Part shown: positions 10,182 to 21,661 of the stretch, piece by piece
Layout of the letters: every line of letters starts with the position of its first letter
Position numbering within the stretch: position 1 is the stretch's first letter
Source of the DNA: Daphnia pulex
Taxonomy: Eukaryota > Arthropoda > Branchiopoda > Diplostraca > Daphniidae
Length of the DNA stretch: 64,000 nucleotides
Direction: 5' to 3'
NCBI RefSeq assembly: GCF_021134715.1
Contig: NC_060022.1
Location: forward strand, 6,267,001-6,331,000
Position numbers and translations under genes: made by a program
The notes under the pieces: generated by a model
Seen by the model: the letters and a program-made list of their open reading frames with translations, nothing else
What the model was told of the DNA's origin: nothing
The model's database searches: none

Positions 10182-11488
10182 ATGCCTTCCTGTTGCGTTG
10201 CTTACTGTCAAAGTGATTCTAGATGTAATACCAGCCTTGTTTCATTCTTTGGAGTACCTAAGGATCCGTCTTTATTTGAAGAATGGAAAAGGGTTATTCC
10301 CATCAAAAGAAAAGCTCTCAATCCAAAGTCACTTGTCTGTCAACTCCACTTCCAAGAACAATGTATCAAGAAAACCAACAGGAAACACGGCCCTAGGCGT
10401 TTAAAGACTGGTTCCATTCCAACATTGCGCCTTACACGTAAGCAACATGTGGATCTAACAAGTTGCCGGAAAATAATAAGTTTTCTTATACATTGCAGCT
10501 GAATCTAATCATTCCCATCATGACACTGAAAATCAAGCGAGCTTGTCGATGGTCTTCTCAGTACCTGGCGGATTGATTGTATTGAAGCAGAAGAATACAA
10601 GCAATGACGAAAACAGATCTCTGTTCATGGATCAGTTGAAACTGCCTGGGGAATCTTGGCGATCTGTGAAACAAGTGAATGACCAACAGCATTCAGTCCT
10701 AATCTGTTACGAAACTATTATTGTTAGCTTGGAACCGGTCGTCAGGAAAACGGCACTGATTAACTTCGAGACGAAAGAGATCGAGTACAAAGTGTTCCAG
10801 AGAAAATGTCCACCATTATAAATACTTTTCTTTTCACAACATTTTCATCATCTGCACAATTGGAAAGTAGTCTCCAGTATTTCGACTGTGTCAGGACGTG
10901 TCCAGGAATTACCGATGAAAAGTTTCACGAATTAAAGGAGTTCATTTTCCCATTTGAATTTTTCGAGAAAGGAACCTGGAGATCTGACTCGTAAGTCAAA
11001 CATTTACTTCACTTATCATGATGACTACTAACTATTCATTTTTACGTCTCAGCTGTTTGCAGTTAGTTGCTGCAGTCAAACAAAAAACGGAGGATGACCT
11101 TCTTAAAAGTGCCTGCTCAAAATGTAATAAAATGCTGAGGACAACTCTACAGCCGCATCTTGACAAGACCAAGCAAAGTCCAGCTAATGTTTTCAAAAAA
11201 CAATATTTGCCAAGGGAGGCTCTACTCGCGAAATTGACGGACCTCCAGAAACAAAACCGGACGTTGGAATTGGCACTGAAACGTCAGGAAGAGCCTGAAA
11301 TGGTCATGGTAATTTTACTGTATAAAGATACACAATTTGGACATTTTAAAAATATTAATTTTGTAAAATTCTAGGCGGATGTTTTAGAAGTGGAAATGTT
11401 TCAACCGATCGATAACGACGAAGAAGTCACCGAGGAAAGGCCACCTGGAAATAAGAAGATGAAATACTCGAGAAAGAAGTCAGATTAA
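10182..11488 (+). CDS. THAP-domain zinc-finger protein
   Basis: The first coding exon (10182-10437) encodes a full THAP domain. It has C4 and C9, C53 and H56 of the C2CH zinc site (VCQLHF), an invariant Trp at 35 and the closing SIPTL box near 78-82. THAP domains are sequence-specific DNA-binding modules related to the P-element transposase. A 61-base intron (10438-10498, GTAAGC to TTGCAG) joins in phase to exon 2 (from 10499). A further intron from about 10789 or 10803 to about 10878 is less certain. The frame then continues to a donor near 10991, resumes at 11053, crosses an intron at 11310-11374 and ends at TAA 11486-11488. The stop overlaps an AATAAA. The C-terminal half contains a short Leu-rich helical stretch (about 11210-11300) and an acidic tail. 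No transposase domain is seen. A role as transcription factor or domesticated transposon protein is inference. Confidence 0.75.
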
Positions 11489-12296
11489 TAAATTGGTTTT
11501 CACCAAACTGTTGATTTTGCCGCTCGTTAGCGAGAAAACTCCTGCTTTTGAACCTACACCTCCACATTGTTTGTAGTCGACGGAGTTGTAGGTTCAAAAG
11601 CAGTTTTCTCGCTTTCTTCAAAAATAATTCATAATTCATACAGTACCAGTTTGTCCAGAAACGCGAGATAACAGGTAAAAGTATACAAATAGGCAGTAAT
11701 AAATCTTCTAAAAAAAATGCAGTAAAGAAAATGTTACGTGAAAAAATTAGGTTTTAAAATTTCTTACCATTTTTCCCATGTTGCTTTCAACGAAGTTCGG
11801 TTAGAACTAGAGCTTATGGGAAATATTTGTTACTCTTATATTTAAAAACACTACCATCAGACTTATAAATCAACCAATGGCAAAACAACACATCAGTGAT
11901 TCACATAGCCGATGCTACTTTTCCCAATAGAGGCGGTAATTTTGTTAAGCCAATTACGGAGAAACACGTTAATAAAAAACTATGCTACCTGATCTTTTGA
12001 CTCCACCCCACACCTGTGCAACGTAATCAGTACAGTAATCGGATCAAATTACGCTTAAAGTCCCAATGCTAAAAAAATCTTGTTTGCTTATTTTGGGTTT
12101 GTTATATGATAACTGACGTTTTTCATAGGCACGCGTCACTGTTTATGCTTCTTTGTAGCTTTTTTCCGCTCGTTTCCACATTTTTCTTCATTTCTTTATG
12201 ACTCACCACCCACACAATTGCCAAACAATCGCCTGTAATACGAAAGAGAATCCCGAAAAAATCTATATGAAATCAAAACCTGTTTTTCGTTTACAG
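11489..12296. other. Intergenic between THAP gene and Ror, with a long hairpin
   Basis: Just after the THAP stop and AATAAA there is an imperfect inverted repeat. Arm 11529-11563 pairs with arm 11582-11613 across an 18-base loop, and 31 of about 34 positions pair. The remainder is AT-rich. Two short Met-initiated hydrophobic stretches lie here and could supply the missing signal-peptide exon of Ror: from 12066 (MLKKSCLLILG) and from 12145 (MLLCSFFPLVSTFFF). Neither could be linked to the downstream exon with confidence. Confidence 0.5.
11529..11613. repeat. Imperfect 32-35 base inverted repeat (hairpin)
   Basis: The left arm begins agcgagaaaact and ends cacctcc. The right arm begins ggagttgtagg and ends ttttctcgct. 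They are reverse complements apart from a 3-base gap and one mismatch, with an 18-base loop. It lies 41 bases past the THAP stop, downstream of a poly(A) signal. It may be a miniature inverted-repeat element or a hairpin RNA source. Confidence 0.8.
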
Positions 12297-15200
12297 ATTT
12301 TCAGTGCAGCACTAAAATTCTTTATCAGGTCAAAAGTTGCTGTTCTAATGAAGCGAATAATGTTTCGTTCGTTTAGACGTTTACCTCGTTCGCAAGATGA
12401 CGACCATGGCGACGGTGACGAAGGCGACGACGATGTTGATCATCCCAATTCGTTTCCGTCGATGCCAGGCTCCTTGCCACGCACCAACGTTGGACACGGT
12501 AAGAATCACAACCTTATTACCGTACATACCGGCATTTCTACGTCCCGCTCGAAGATCACAATAATTTCCGATTCATTTTTATTCAACTGAAATTCATTTC
12601 ATTGTTCGAACAGGACAAGGTCCGCTAGAAGGATTCTGTCAAGTGTACCGCGGAGCAACGTGTTCCAAATTTCTAGCCAATCGCACCATCTTCGTCCAGT
12701 CGTCTCTGACGCAAGGCATCGTCGAGGAAAAATTAGCGGCCGCTTTCACCGTTATCGCACATTCTGGGTAAGTCAATGAAGCAGGTTGACTTTTCCTCGA
12801 TGAATTTCGACACTAATTCATTTGGGAAATTAATTCTCATTCAACAGGGATCTGTCGCAAAGTTGTGCTGAATTCGCCGTGCCGTCGCTCTGCTTCGCCG
12901 CCTTTCCGCTCTGCGACGACCAGGGGGGTAAACCCGTGCCCCGTCAGCTCTGCCGTGATGAGTGCGAGGTATTGGAAAACGACATCTGCCGGATGGAATA
13001 TGCCGTCGCCAAGCAACATCCGCTTATCGGAGAACAGGTAACATATCGCCTCTCTATTTTCTGTCAAAATCCCTGCTCTGTTCCATCTTTTATCCAAAAT
13101 CCGGAGGACCACTCCCAGGATATACTCTCAGCCTCCAATGGTCAATAACCTTCCGGAGTAATTTATATTTGCCTCATCCGGGCTCATTAATTTTAATCGT
13201 TTTTTCCTTTTACCTCTCCCTCCCTACATACAAACACTATGGCATTTGTAAAAATTTTTAAACGCTGCATTGTTACGAATCGATTGGAACAGGTCATGCT
13301 TCCTGATTGTGAAAAGCTGCCGCCAATAGGATCCAAGGGCAGTGAGACGTGTTTCCGTATTGGAATTCCTCACATGGCTCAAATTGTGGAAGGTAAAGAA
13401 TTGTTACATTATCCTTGTCTCTAATCCGTAGTATGGATTAAAGCTAAGCGACAAATGCCTACTATATACACTGTTATGCTCGTTTTGATGCTTCAGAACA
13501 AAGCTGTTACAATGAAGATGGCCGTGATTACCGCGGAATTGCGAGCCGCACGACCAGTAAGCAAGACTGCCTGCCATGGAACCGCCAAGCGGCTGTGAAA
13601 TCTGCCGACCATTCTGAGCTAATCGGTGGCCACAATTATTGCCGTAATCCGGGTGGTGTCGAGGTCCAACCTTGGTGTTTCGTTGCCGGAGTGGAAGGAC
13701 CAAACTCTCGTCCACGCAGAGAATTTTGTTCTTTGCCCAAATGCTGTAAGTTATTCTCGATAAAGTAAATTACCTGTCACCTTCACCTCACCGTGCTAAA
13801 TTGTATGCATTTTCTGGACAAATGAAACAGCTATGGGTTACGACATCAACTGGCTGTACATAATTATTCCTGCCGCCGCCGTCGGATTACTTGTGATTGT
13901 CATTCTCGTCGTCTGCTGCGTCCGCCGATCGAAATGCAAAGCCAAAAACTCATCGGTAATGATCAAGGGACCGTACAGCTGTGGCGCTCCCATACCCAAT
14001 GGGGCCGGATCCAACATGGCCCGTTTGGCTGGCGTTGGCGGCCAGTCTAATCAGCAAATGGAGATGAATGCTCTTTTGCCACCAAGTAGCAATAGCATGG
14101 TTTCGACTTTGCAAGGACAGTCGACACCCAGCCGCATTCATGTCCCGGAGATCTCTTTACACGCTGTGCGGTTCCAGCACGATCTCGGAGAAGGAGCTTT
14201 TGGCAAAGTAAGAAAAATCAAATTAATTTACCCAGGTCAGACTTACTTAAAGTTTAATCTTGCTTCACGTAGGTGTACAAGGGAGAGCTAATGCACAGCG
14301 AGGCGGGATCGTCCCATCGAGGCTACGCCAACGATCATCTGATAAGTCCCGGTGGTGTGATGCCCATTGCCATCAAGACGCTGAAAGCAAACGCTTCGGT
14401 GAAAACCCAGCAAGATTTTCGCCGTGAAGTGGAGCTCATGTCTGAATTGCGTCATCCCAATATCGTAAATATTTGATTAATATATCGAAAATGTCAAACG
14501 GTGATAAAACAATTTTGGTTTTCCAGGTATGTCTATTAGGAGTCGTCACACGGGATCAACCGCAATGCATGCTGTTTGAATACATGGCGCAGGTGAGACC
14601 TGGTTTACCCAAACAAATTCTAACCGAACTCTATTGTCCTATAACGCTGTTTTAATTTCGGTTACAGGGAGATCTCCATGAATTTTTGGTAGCTCACTCA
14701 CCGGCCGGCGATGGTTCGGTCTCCGGAATTGGTGCTGGAAGTGACGATGGAACAGCGAGTACGCTGGAACAATCGGATTTCCTATACATTGCAATTCAGA
14801 TCGCTGCCGGTATACTTTTGCTCCCATTATAAATTTCATGTATCAATCGCGTTCTTCGAATTTTAAACACATAATTACTTTCGCTTCCTCTAGGAATGGA
14901 GTATCTAGCTAGCCATCACTACGTCCATCGTGACTTGGCAGCAAGGAACTGTTTGATTAGTGACAACCTGATTGTGAAAATATCCGATTTTGGTCTGTCT
15001 CGAGACATTTACTCGTCTGATTACTACCGTGTCCAGGGCAAATCAATGTTGCCTGTTCGTTGGATGCCACCAGAAGCTATTCTATACGGAAAATTCACAA
15101 TTGAATCAGATGTTTGGAGCTTCGGCGTTGTCCTCTGGGAAATCTACAGTTTTGCATTACAGGTACAGCAATCAAAGTTTTGGCTGCTACTTTCATCTTA

Positions 15201-16127
15201 GTAACAATAGCCAATAATCAATTCATGTTTCTCTTATTTAGCCGTATTATGGATACAATAACCAAGATGTCATCGACATGGTGCGTTCTAGACAGCTACT
15301 CTCTTGCCCATCAGAATGCCCGTCACGAATTTATTCCTTGATGATCGAGTGCTGGTCTGAAGTTCCTCTGAGGAGGCCCACATTCACAGAGGTTCACAAC
15401 AGATTGCGTTCGTGGGAAGGACTGGCATCAGTTGGAGCTCCCAGCAGTTCCATTGGAGGACCACCACCCATCCCGGCTACTTTACCTCCCACCAATGGGG
15501 CTATGCTAACAAGCCGGAGTCATTCAGGTTGGTTATACTTTTTTAAAGTTTGCAATCTTGAGGAATTTTTATTTATTGCAAAATCTAATTATTAGGAAGC
15601 CACAGCGGATCACAGCACTCAAGTACTGGCCCGAGCAACAATACGGGATCTACAAATTTAAGTGGAGCTTCAGTTCATCCAATCATAAGTGGTGGCAACT
15701 TTTATCACCAGGTAGCTATTTTGATTATTACTGTTCATCTAAAAATAACGCAATTTAAAAACTGAAGTTTTTACAAAATGTAATAAAGCCGGGAGCGCCT
15801 TACTCCCGAGGTCCCGTCATGAGTCCCGTGCCAAGCGTTGGAGGGAATAGCGCCAGTTCTACGTACGGCGGCACATCTAGTGTCACATCCAGCCTCGGAT
15901 GTCATCCAGCGCACCAACCACAACATCAACAACAACAATATCCAGTATGCTACGCTCAGAGCATCGTACCGGGTTTTCACTCAGCGAATGGCATCCGACC
16001 AAGTGGACCACCTTCTGTCATACTTCACGGTTCCAGTAATGGCAATAACGGATGGGTGGGTCGTTTCAATACGTCCAATGCTGCTTACAGCGGAAGCTCT
16101 GATGGCGGGAAAATCTGTAATCTCTAA
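12297..16127 (+). CDS. Ror: Receptor tyrosine kinase Ror (frizzled CRD, kringle, TM, kinase)
   Basis: Exons, by frame continuity: (start unresolved)-12498, 12614-12767, 12848-13037, 13293-13392, 13497-13745, 13831-14207, 14273-14464, 14527-14592, 14668-14809, 14894-15162, 15242-15527, 15596-15711, 15789-16127. Order of parts: an acidic extracellular linker; a frizzled-type cysteine-rich domain (EGFCQVYRG to CEVLENDIC); a kringle ([12 protein letters not shown] to WCFVAG); a membrane segment ([20 protein letters not shown] at about 13855-13914); then the kinase. The kinase has an intact Gly loop ([12 protein letters not shown]), the VAIK-type Lys (IAIKTLK), [15 protein letters not shown] and the activation-loop Tyr pair DYY. 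It should therefore be catalytically competent. Family knowledge: Ror proteins are Wnt co-receptors. No immunoglobulin domain is seen, as in fly Ror/Nrk. The tail is Ser/Gly/Gln-rich and low complexity. The 5' end and signal peptide were not resolved; 12297 is a plausible acceptor. The acceptor at 15788 is weak. Confidence 0.93.
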
Positions 16128-16700
16128 AGATCATAGTAAAATAACAAATGACCCAACTTTGTCTCAGTGAAACGTTGACGAATTCGGCACAAGTTTACGG
16201 AGAAAAGAAAGAACTAGTCCCCTACATTATTTTAAGGAGAAGGAAACAACACAGCAGCAAAATATGGCTGCCCTATCTACTCGTATTTATGTACAGATCG
16301 GACTAAAAGTGTTTTGTCTTTTTTTTTCATCGGTACGAACTTTGGTTACCATATATTGTGCAGACAACTGTTTTCTACTATTTTATTTTCTAATATCGGT
16401 CATATCTAAAAAAAAAAATGCATTCGCGTACGATAACGGCTGTGTCGGCCGTTGTCGTTGCCCAAGTTTAACCTGTTCAGTTCTATCGTAACACTTGCTG
16501 TAAAATTACCGCTGCTCCCAATGTTTGTAATAGATTGCACAAGAGCCTATAAAAGGTTGCCCTCTTGTTTTTGAAGTTTCCTTAATTCTGACGTATTGTC
16601 ACATCCGGGGTAAACACTTGGCCAATTTACACTTGTCGTGAGTTGTTGACTAACTAGATGTATCCCATAACTAAACAACTGATGTCGAACTACACTGAAA
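16128..16700. other. Ror 3' untranslated region and spacer
   Basis: No coding frame is supported. The sequence after the Ror stop is ordinary AT-rich 3' UTR-like DNA and runs into the left edge of repeat copy 3 at 16701. Confidence 0.6.
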
Positions 16701-18670
16701 TCAAACCACTTCAATCATATAACATCCTAAACTATACATTCGGCATTGGAAATGTTTCCTTTTGAAAAATAGTGCCAATGCGCCCTACGTTGCAGTTGAT
16801 TGATTGTGGAGTTCATCGTTTGGATTCTGTCCCGATTCCGTCACCGAGTCAAAAGGGATCCAACTAAGCTGGAGGGCGAATCTATTTCTCAACTAAGGGA
16901 ATACGGATAATCCAGATGTTGTACGTAAGATCATCATCCGACTATAAGTAAAGGCTAAAGCATAGGTTTTTTTTATTCAGAAATTTGATTACACTTTGTT
17001 AAAAAAAAATCGATTTCCTGCAATGATATACTAGAGTACACAAAATACTAAATGAAAACGGTGGGTACAGGTTTCGCGGACGTTGAACTGATCGTTAGCA
17101 AATGAAAAGATAATTCTGAAATCTACCGTGTTCTGCGTTCTACCAACTTGATTTCGAATAATCTTCACTCATTTTTATAAAAGCGCACGCAATTTTTAAT
17201 TGGCTTGGTTAACTCACAAATGGTGAGCACAATAAACGTAAACCCCAAGTTCAACCGGTTCAATTAAGCAGATTAAATTAGATCGCTTTAAAAACAAAAA
17301 GAGAATCGTTCCTCGAGGACTTCTGGTGATGCAAGAATACAAGTTAGACAACTTTCTAAATAAGTTCCCAAACCCAGTCGCCAACAACAACAGGAGAACG
17401 TTTACATAATACCCCGAGAATAAACGATTACTAGCAAACATTACTGCATCCTACAAGCGCTACATCTTCCTGTTAAAAAGCTAAGTAGGAGTAGGAGAGA
17501 TTGCTGCTCATTGAAGAAAAGCAAAGAGACAGCGATGGAATACGCAACCACTAGAAAAATAAATGTTTTGACAAAGGGAGGAAGTGCGAAATAGAAAGCG
17601 ATGAACGTCGAGAAAACCTAACCTGCAAATCCAGTAGTCTCGTCCCCGTCTCGAAGGAGAACCGAAGAGGTGCCACAGGACGTGCTCAGTTGTTGATGGT
17701 TTGGATACCCCTGAACGCACGGGAATCAGTCGACCTAAGCTGTGACGACATCCAACGTGACAACGTTACATATGAAATAAAACTAAGATCAAACACCAAT
17801 CATAGAAAAAATTTGAAGTTTGACACGAGTACCTGTGCAATTACTGATGACAAAAGATGAAGGTGGTGCACAGTTACAAATTTGTATCTGGTCTAGGAAA
17901 CTGGTAAAATTGATCCGTCGGATGCTGTTACAGCTAGTCGATCACATTCTTCACTCCATTGGTCCATCAGCCTGTTATAAATGATCATCACGAGGTTTGT
18001 TATTTAGTTGGATTCACTTTTTCAATGGTCACCTGAATTGAGACCTTTCATCAGCTCTACTGATCACAAAGTACATCAAGAAAATTCGCTAAAATTTTGA
18101 TCAATAGACTCCCTTGAAAGTAGGTGACTTATTTCCAATGCAAAGCTGAGTGGAGCTACTGATTCGACATCGAAGGAAACTGAGCACTTATTTTTACTTC
18201 CATTTTTGTTTAAGAGGAGGGCTTCTTACACCTTGTATCTGTAGTCTTTACTCGCCAAGTAGATGAGTTGGCGGGCCTGGGATTAACTCTTGTGGCAGTG
18301 CTTGTCGTTAAAGAATACAGACCGACGTGACCGAGGATTCCTCGATGACAAGAAACCGCAGGGCCACGGTTTCCTTATCCAAACGGCAGCTCTGAAATAA
18401 AATAGTGGACAAACTTGATTGAAATTAATTACTTCATCGTGCAAATGCAATTAAATTTACATTTTAATTGCGTTTTCTTGATGGACGGTAAAGTAGATTT
18501 TAGGTAGCATTTGACGAGAAGTTTGGTGAATTCATCAACAGCTTTTTTCCAGGGTCAGGTTAAGGTTTCAGTTCCAATTCCAGATGTTCATGGTTCAGGT
18601 GTTAAAATGGCAAGATGATATTCATCACTCATTTTCCATTCCAGCCAGTTCAGTGTGGAGTCGTTGGTCT

Positions 18671-19205
18671 TTATTCAACTCGAAATTCTCTTCGCTGAGG
18701 ATGACAATATTTTATGTCAGCTTTAGGCAAGGGGAAGATGATGCCACCACACAAATGAAAACTCCAGTCACAAAGTGTTGTGTCTAATTGCCCTAAGGCA
18801 ATTAAGACTAGAAAAATGTCTGCGTAAGCCTGTCTGGCTTCAGTTCCCTGAAGCTCAATTTCAAGTTCCACGTTGATTTGTCCTTTGGTGTCATTTAGGG
18901 TTGACTTGGCTGCTGCTTCAACACAAATAATTATATCTTCCTTGGCCATTTTTTCCAGAACTGTGTTCAGTCAGACACCATCTGCTGTGGGGACAACTTG
19001 ACATAATCTCGCTTGGTATAAACTGCTGCCATTGATTTGACTTCCATTAGAGTTGAACCCATTTGCAGAAATTTTTGAGCTGCAAAAAGATATAATAGAG
19101 TTCCAATCAGGATGAATTTGTTCAGGGGAAGGACTAACTTGCCTTGGTAACTTTTTCCCATTTATCTCTGGACTTGGAAGATGTTTCCTTCAATGCTTTC
19201 CAGTG
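18671..19205 (-). pseudogene. Degraded coding segment in repeat copy 3
   Basis: This is the same segment as at 1786-2320 and 9062-9637. It shares with copy 1 both the 7-base insertion near 18708-18714 and the extra C near 19059. It therefore has two frame breaks relative to copy 2, plus the common TGA. The readable internal part starts at the Met at 18947-18949. Family unknown. Confidence 0.5.
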
Positions 19206-19617
19206 AACAAATAAACATACCCTGAATCAAAAATTCAAAAAACATGAAAATTAATATAATCAATCGTGTTTGGTTTGGGTTCTTGTGATATGCAGTCTTA
19301 TATCTTCCCCTGATTTCCACTTCTGATCGACGCCGCTGAAGACAGCCAATGTTCAGAGAGCAAACTGTGAAAGTGATGATTGGTTAAATGTAATTTTGTA
19401 CCTTATATACTGACTGAAGTCTAAATAATCTGGAAATAAATGAATCGGAGTAGAATTAGGAAAAGATTCTAAACAAAAAAAACAAACAAATATGCTACAC
19501 ATTATGCAATCATGCATGTGCATTTAATTAGTTATTTGTCTGCTTATTATAAAGCAGACACGTTTTGATAACGCTACCTGGCGGACAACTTTACCACCCT
19601 CAAAACAATTTTCTTAA

Positions 19618-19875
19618 TCGCGCCGTTTTGAATTTTCATACAAGCTTATTGTAGACCTTAAGTCCAGTGGCAGTATAATTCAAGTAACTAGGAAACAAGC
19701 CTTAAACTGTAAAATCGTTGTAGATTTAGTAGGTATTTAATGAAACCATCAATTATTAAACCAGTCATAAAAAAAGGAAAGTGAGCGAGGCCTTAACCAA
19801 CCCCCGGAATTTATGCAATTCGATGCAATTTATTACGCGACCTACATAAGCGTAATGGATTTTTTTTGGCGCGTG
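19618..19875. repeat. Diverged direct repeat, unit A in copy 3
   Basis: This is the copy-3 counterpart of 2733-2990 and is related to the diverged sequence at 4988-5262. Confidence 0.7.
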
Positions 19876-21474
19876 AATGACGCTTAAGAGAATCAATATC
19901 AGTAGGATATTTCATTTATTTCTGTTGTGAAATTTCGCTAATGGGGGCACGTAAATCAAATCAAATTGGAAGGACATACATACAAACGAAATGCCCGACA
20001 GGAAATAAATCCGCCGTCCCCTTAGTAGATAAATCGATTTGAACAATGGCAATCAGATCCAAATCAATAAAAGATCCTAATAAAATTATACCCGACGGTG
20101 ACGACTCCAGGTCGAAAAAGTGGAACTGAATTCGGATGCCTTCTCACTTGCGGCCGTATAAAAACGTAGGTAGCAATGCGTTCCGACCGAGTAGAAAACC
20201 CAGTTAGTTTGGCCACGTGAAATTGTCGTAGGGCAGCTTTGTGCAGCAACGAATTTTGTAGAGGCAAGTTTGTTGCTGCTTTTCTGCCTGCGGACAACGG
20301 CCGTCGGCCGTCCGGTAACGAGAGTGACCCGAGGGTATTCATTTTCTTCTTTATCCAGGTGGAAGTCATCTTTTCCCGCATGGCTATTGCGCAATTCCGG
20401 CGCTGGCGTCTGCAATACAACAAGAAATAGAAGATTCGATTCGACCAAAGGCAATTCTATTAGACATTAAAATTGACGCACATATCTCGTTACCTCTTTC
20501 TTGCAAGGTTAACATCCTACCATAGCCGGATGGCTGTAGTTATTTTCTTCGTTCCGAATAAACTGTGAAAATCTAAAAAGGAAAAAAAGTTATTCGTTCC
20601 AGTATTAGAACAACTGGAATTTTTTGAGGGAAGATGTGAATAAGAAAACTTAGAATAACATAGAAAATTTTAAGTAAAAGTCTTGAGGGAATCATTCAAT
20701 TAATGAAAAAAAAAATACTATGGAGATACTTCAAAAACTTGATTGGGGATGGTGTGGAGGGAATTTTCCTGACAACAAAAAGGAAAGAAATGTAGAAACT
20801 AAATCAACAACATTTAAATCATTGAAATCAATTGATTCACCAATTTTGTAAAAATTCAAATAAAAAAGATCTTGCTGGAAGCAAGACACGAGGACATAAC
20901 GGACATAATCAATCCCACCAACATGAAAAGGGAAATCCCAACCAATTTTCATATGAAATCAAATCGCATTTACATAGATTAAACGTTAAATTAAGTACTG
21001 GTGGCTTCAACTATGGTGGCATCAGAATAAATAATAAAAACAAAAAAACTCGGCGTCTCGTATTGTCATTTTGTATGTATGCTCACACGGCCTCTACTAG
21101 GCATCACGGGTCGGCCGATAGACCCGGTGGTGGAAGATGACTTGATACCATCAACGTGATGTTACTTGCCACATTTTTTGACAGTCTAACTATGCGCGGT
21201 ACACGTAAGGAAATCTCAACCCAACCCCAAGAGACTCTTTTACGTGCAACAATCCCTTAACCCCTGCTAGGGACCCATAGTTTAAACTGCCCCAAGTATG
21301 CCCGTACGCAACAGTCTGCAAGCAGTACCGGCGATGGTCTGCCTTGGTTGTGGCAATTTGTTGAAACAGTTGATGCTACATAATCGCTTCCCACATTGTA
21401 TGAACATAGCCTAATTTTACATGTGACGCCACAGTGGCGCCAGAGCGGGTTGGCGGATGTATGAATAACCAACA

Positions 21475-21565
21475 ATGCTCACTAGGGGGTTCGAACCCTA
21501 GTCCCTAGTCTCTGGATGCACCTATTTCTAAGTGACGACTTATCCACTTCACCCACTTTCCCCTA
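21475..21565 (-). repeat. tRNA-derived SINE-like element in repeat copy 3
   Basis: This is identical to the element at 4590-4680. On the minus strand an A-box-like TGGGTGAAGTGG lies about 50 bases upstream of a B-box GGGTTCGAACCC. Confidence 0.55.
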
Positions 21566-21661
21566 ATAATAATTGAAAAAGGAAATGTTTTTAAATTTCA
21601 GTGGATGATCACCAGACATGGAATCTGATGTAGCGAACTAGCGATGATTAAAAGATACTGG

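Larger units (their letters stand above)
16701..21661. repeat. Long repeat, copy 3 (complete, about 4.96 kb)
   Basis: This is the only copy with both ends in view. The left edge is set by loss of similarity to copy 2 before 16700. The right edge is set by loss of similarity to copy 1 after 21661 (tactgg, then aaaaaccg here versus taaaattt in copy 1). From 16886 on it tracks 1-4776 at a constant offset with almost no difference, including the 7-base insertion and all indels. The repeat begins TC after an A and ends CTGG, which formally fits Helitron borders (A/TC...CTRR). However, no clear 3' hairpin close to the end and no Rep/helicase frame are seen. Confidence 0.9.

Noticed and set aside
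1..21661. LTR retrotransposon interpretation of the three long repeats
   Set aside because: The repeats are up to 5 kb, contain no primer-binding site or polypurine tract that I can see, and the sequences between them are ordinary host genes rather than gag/pol.
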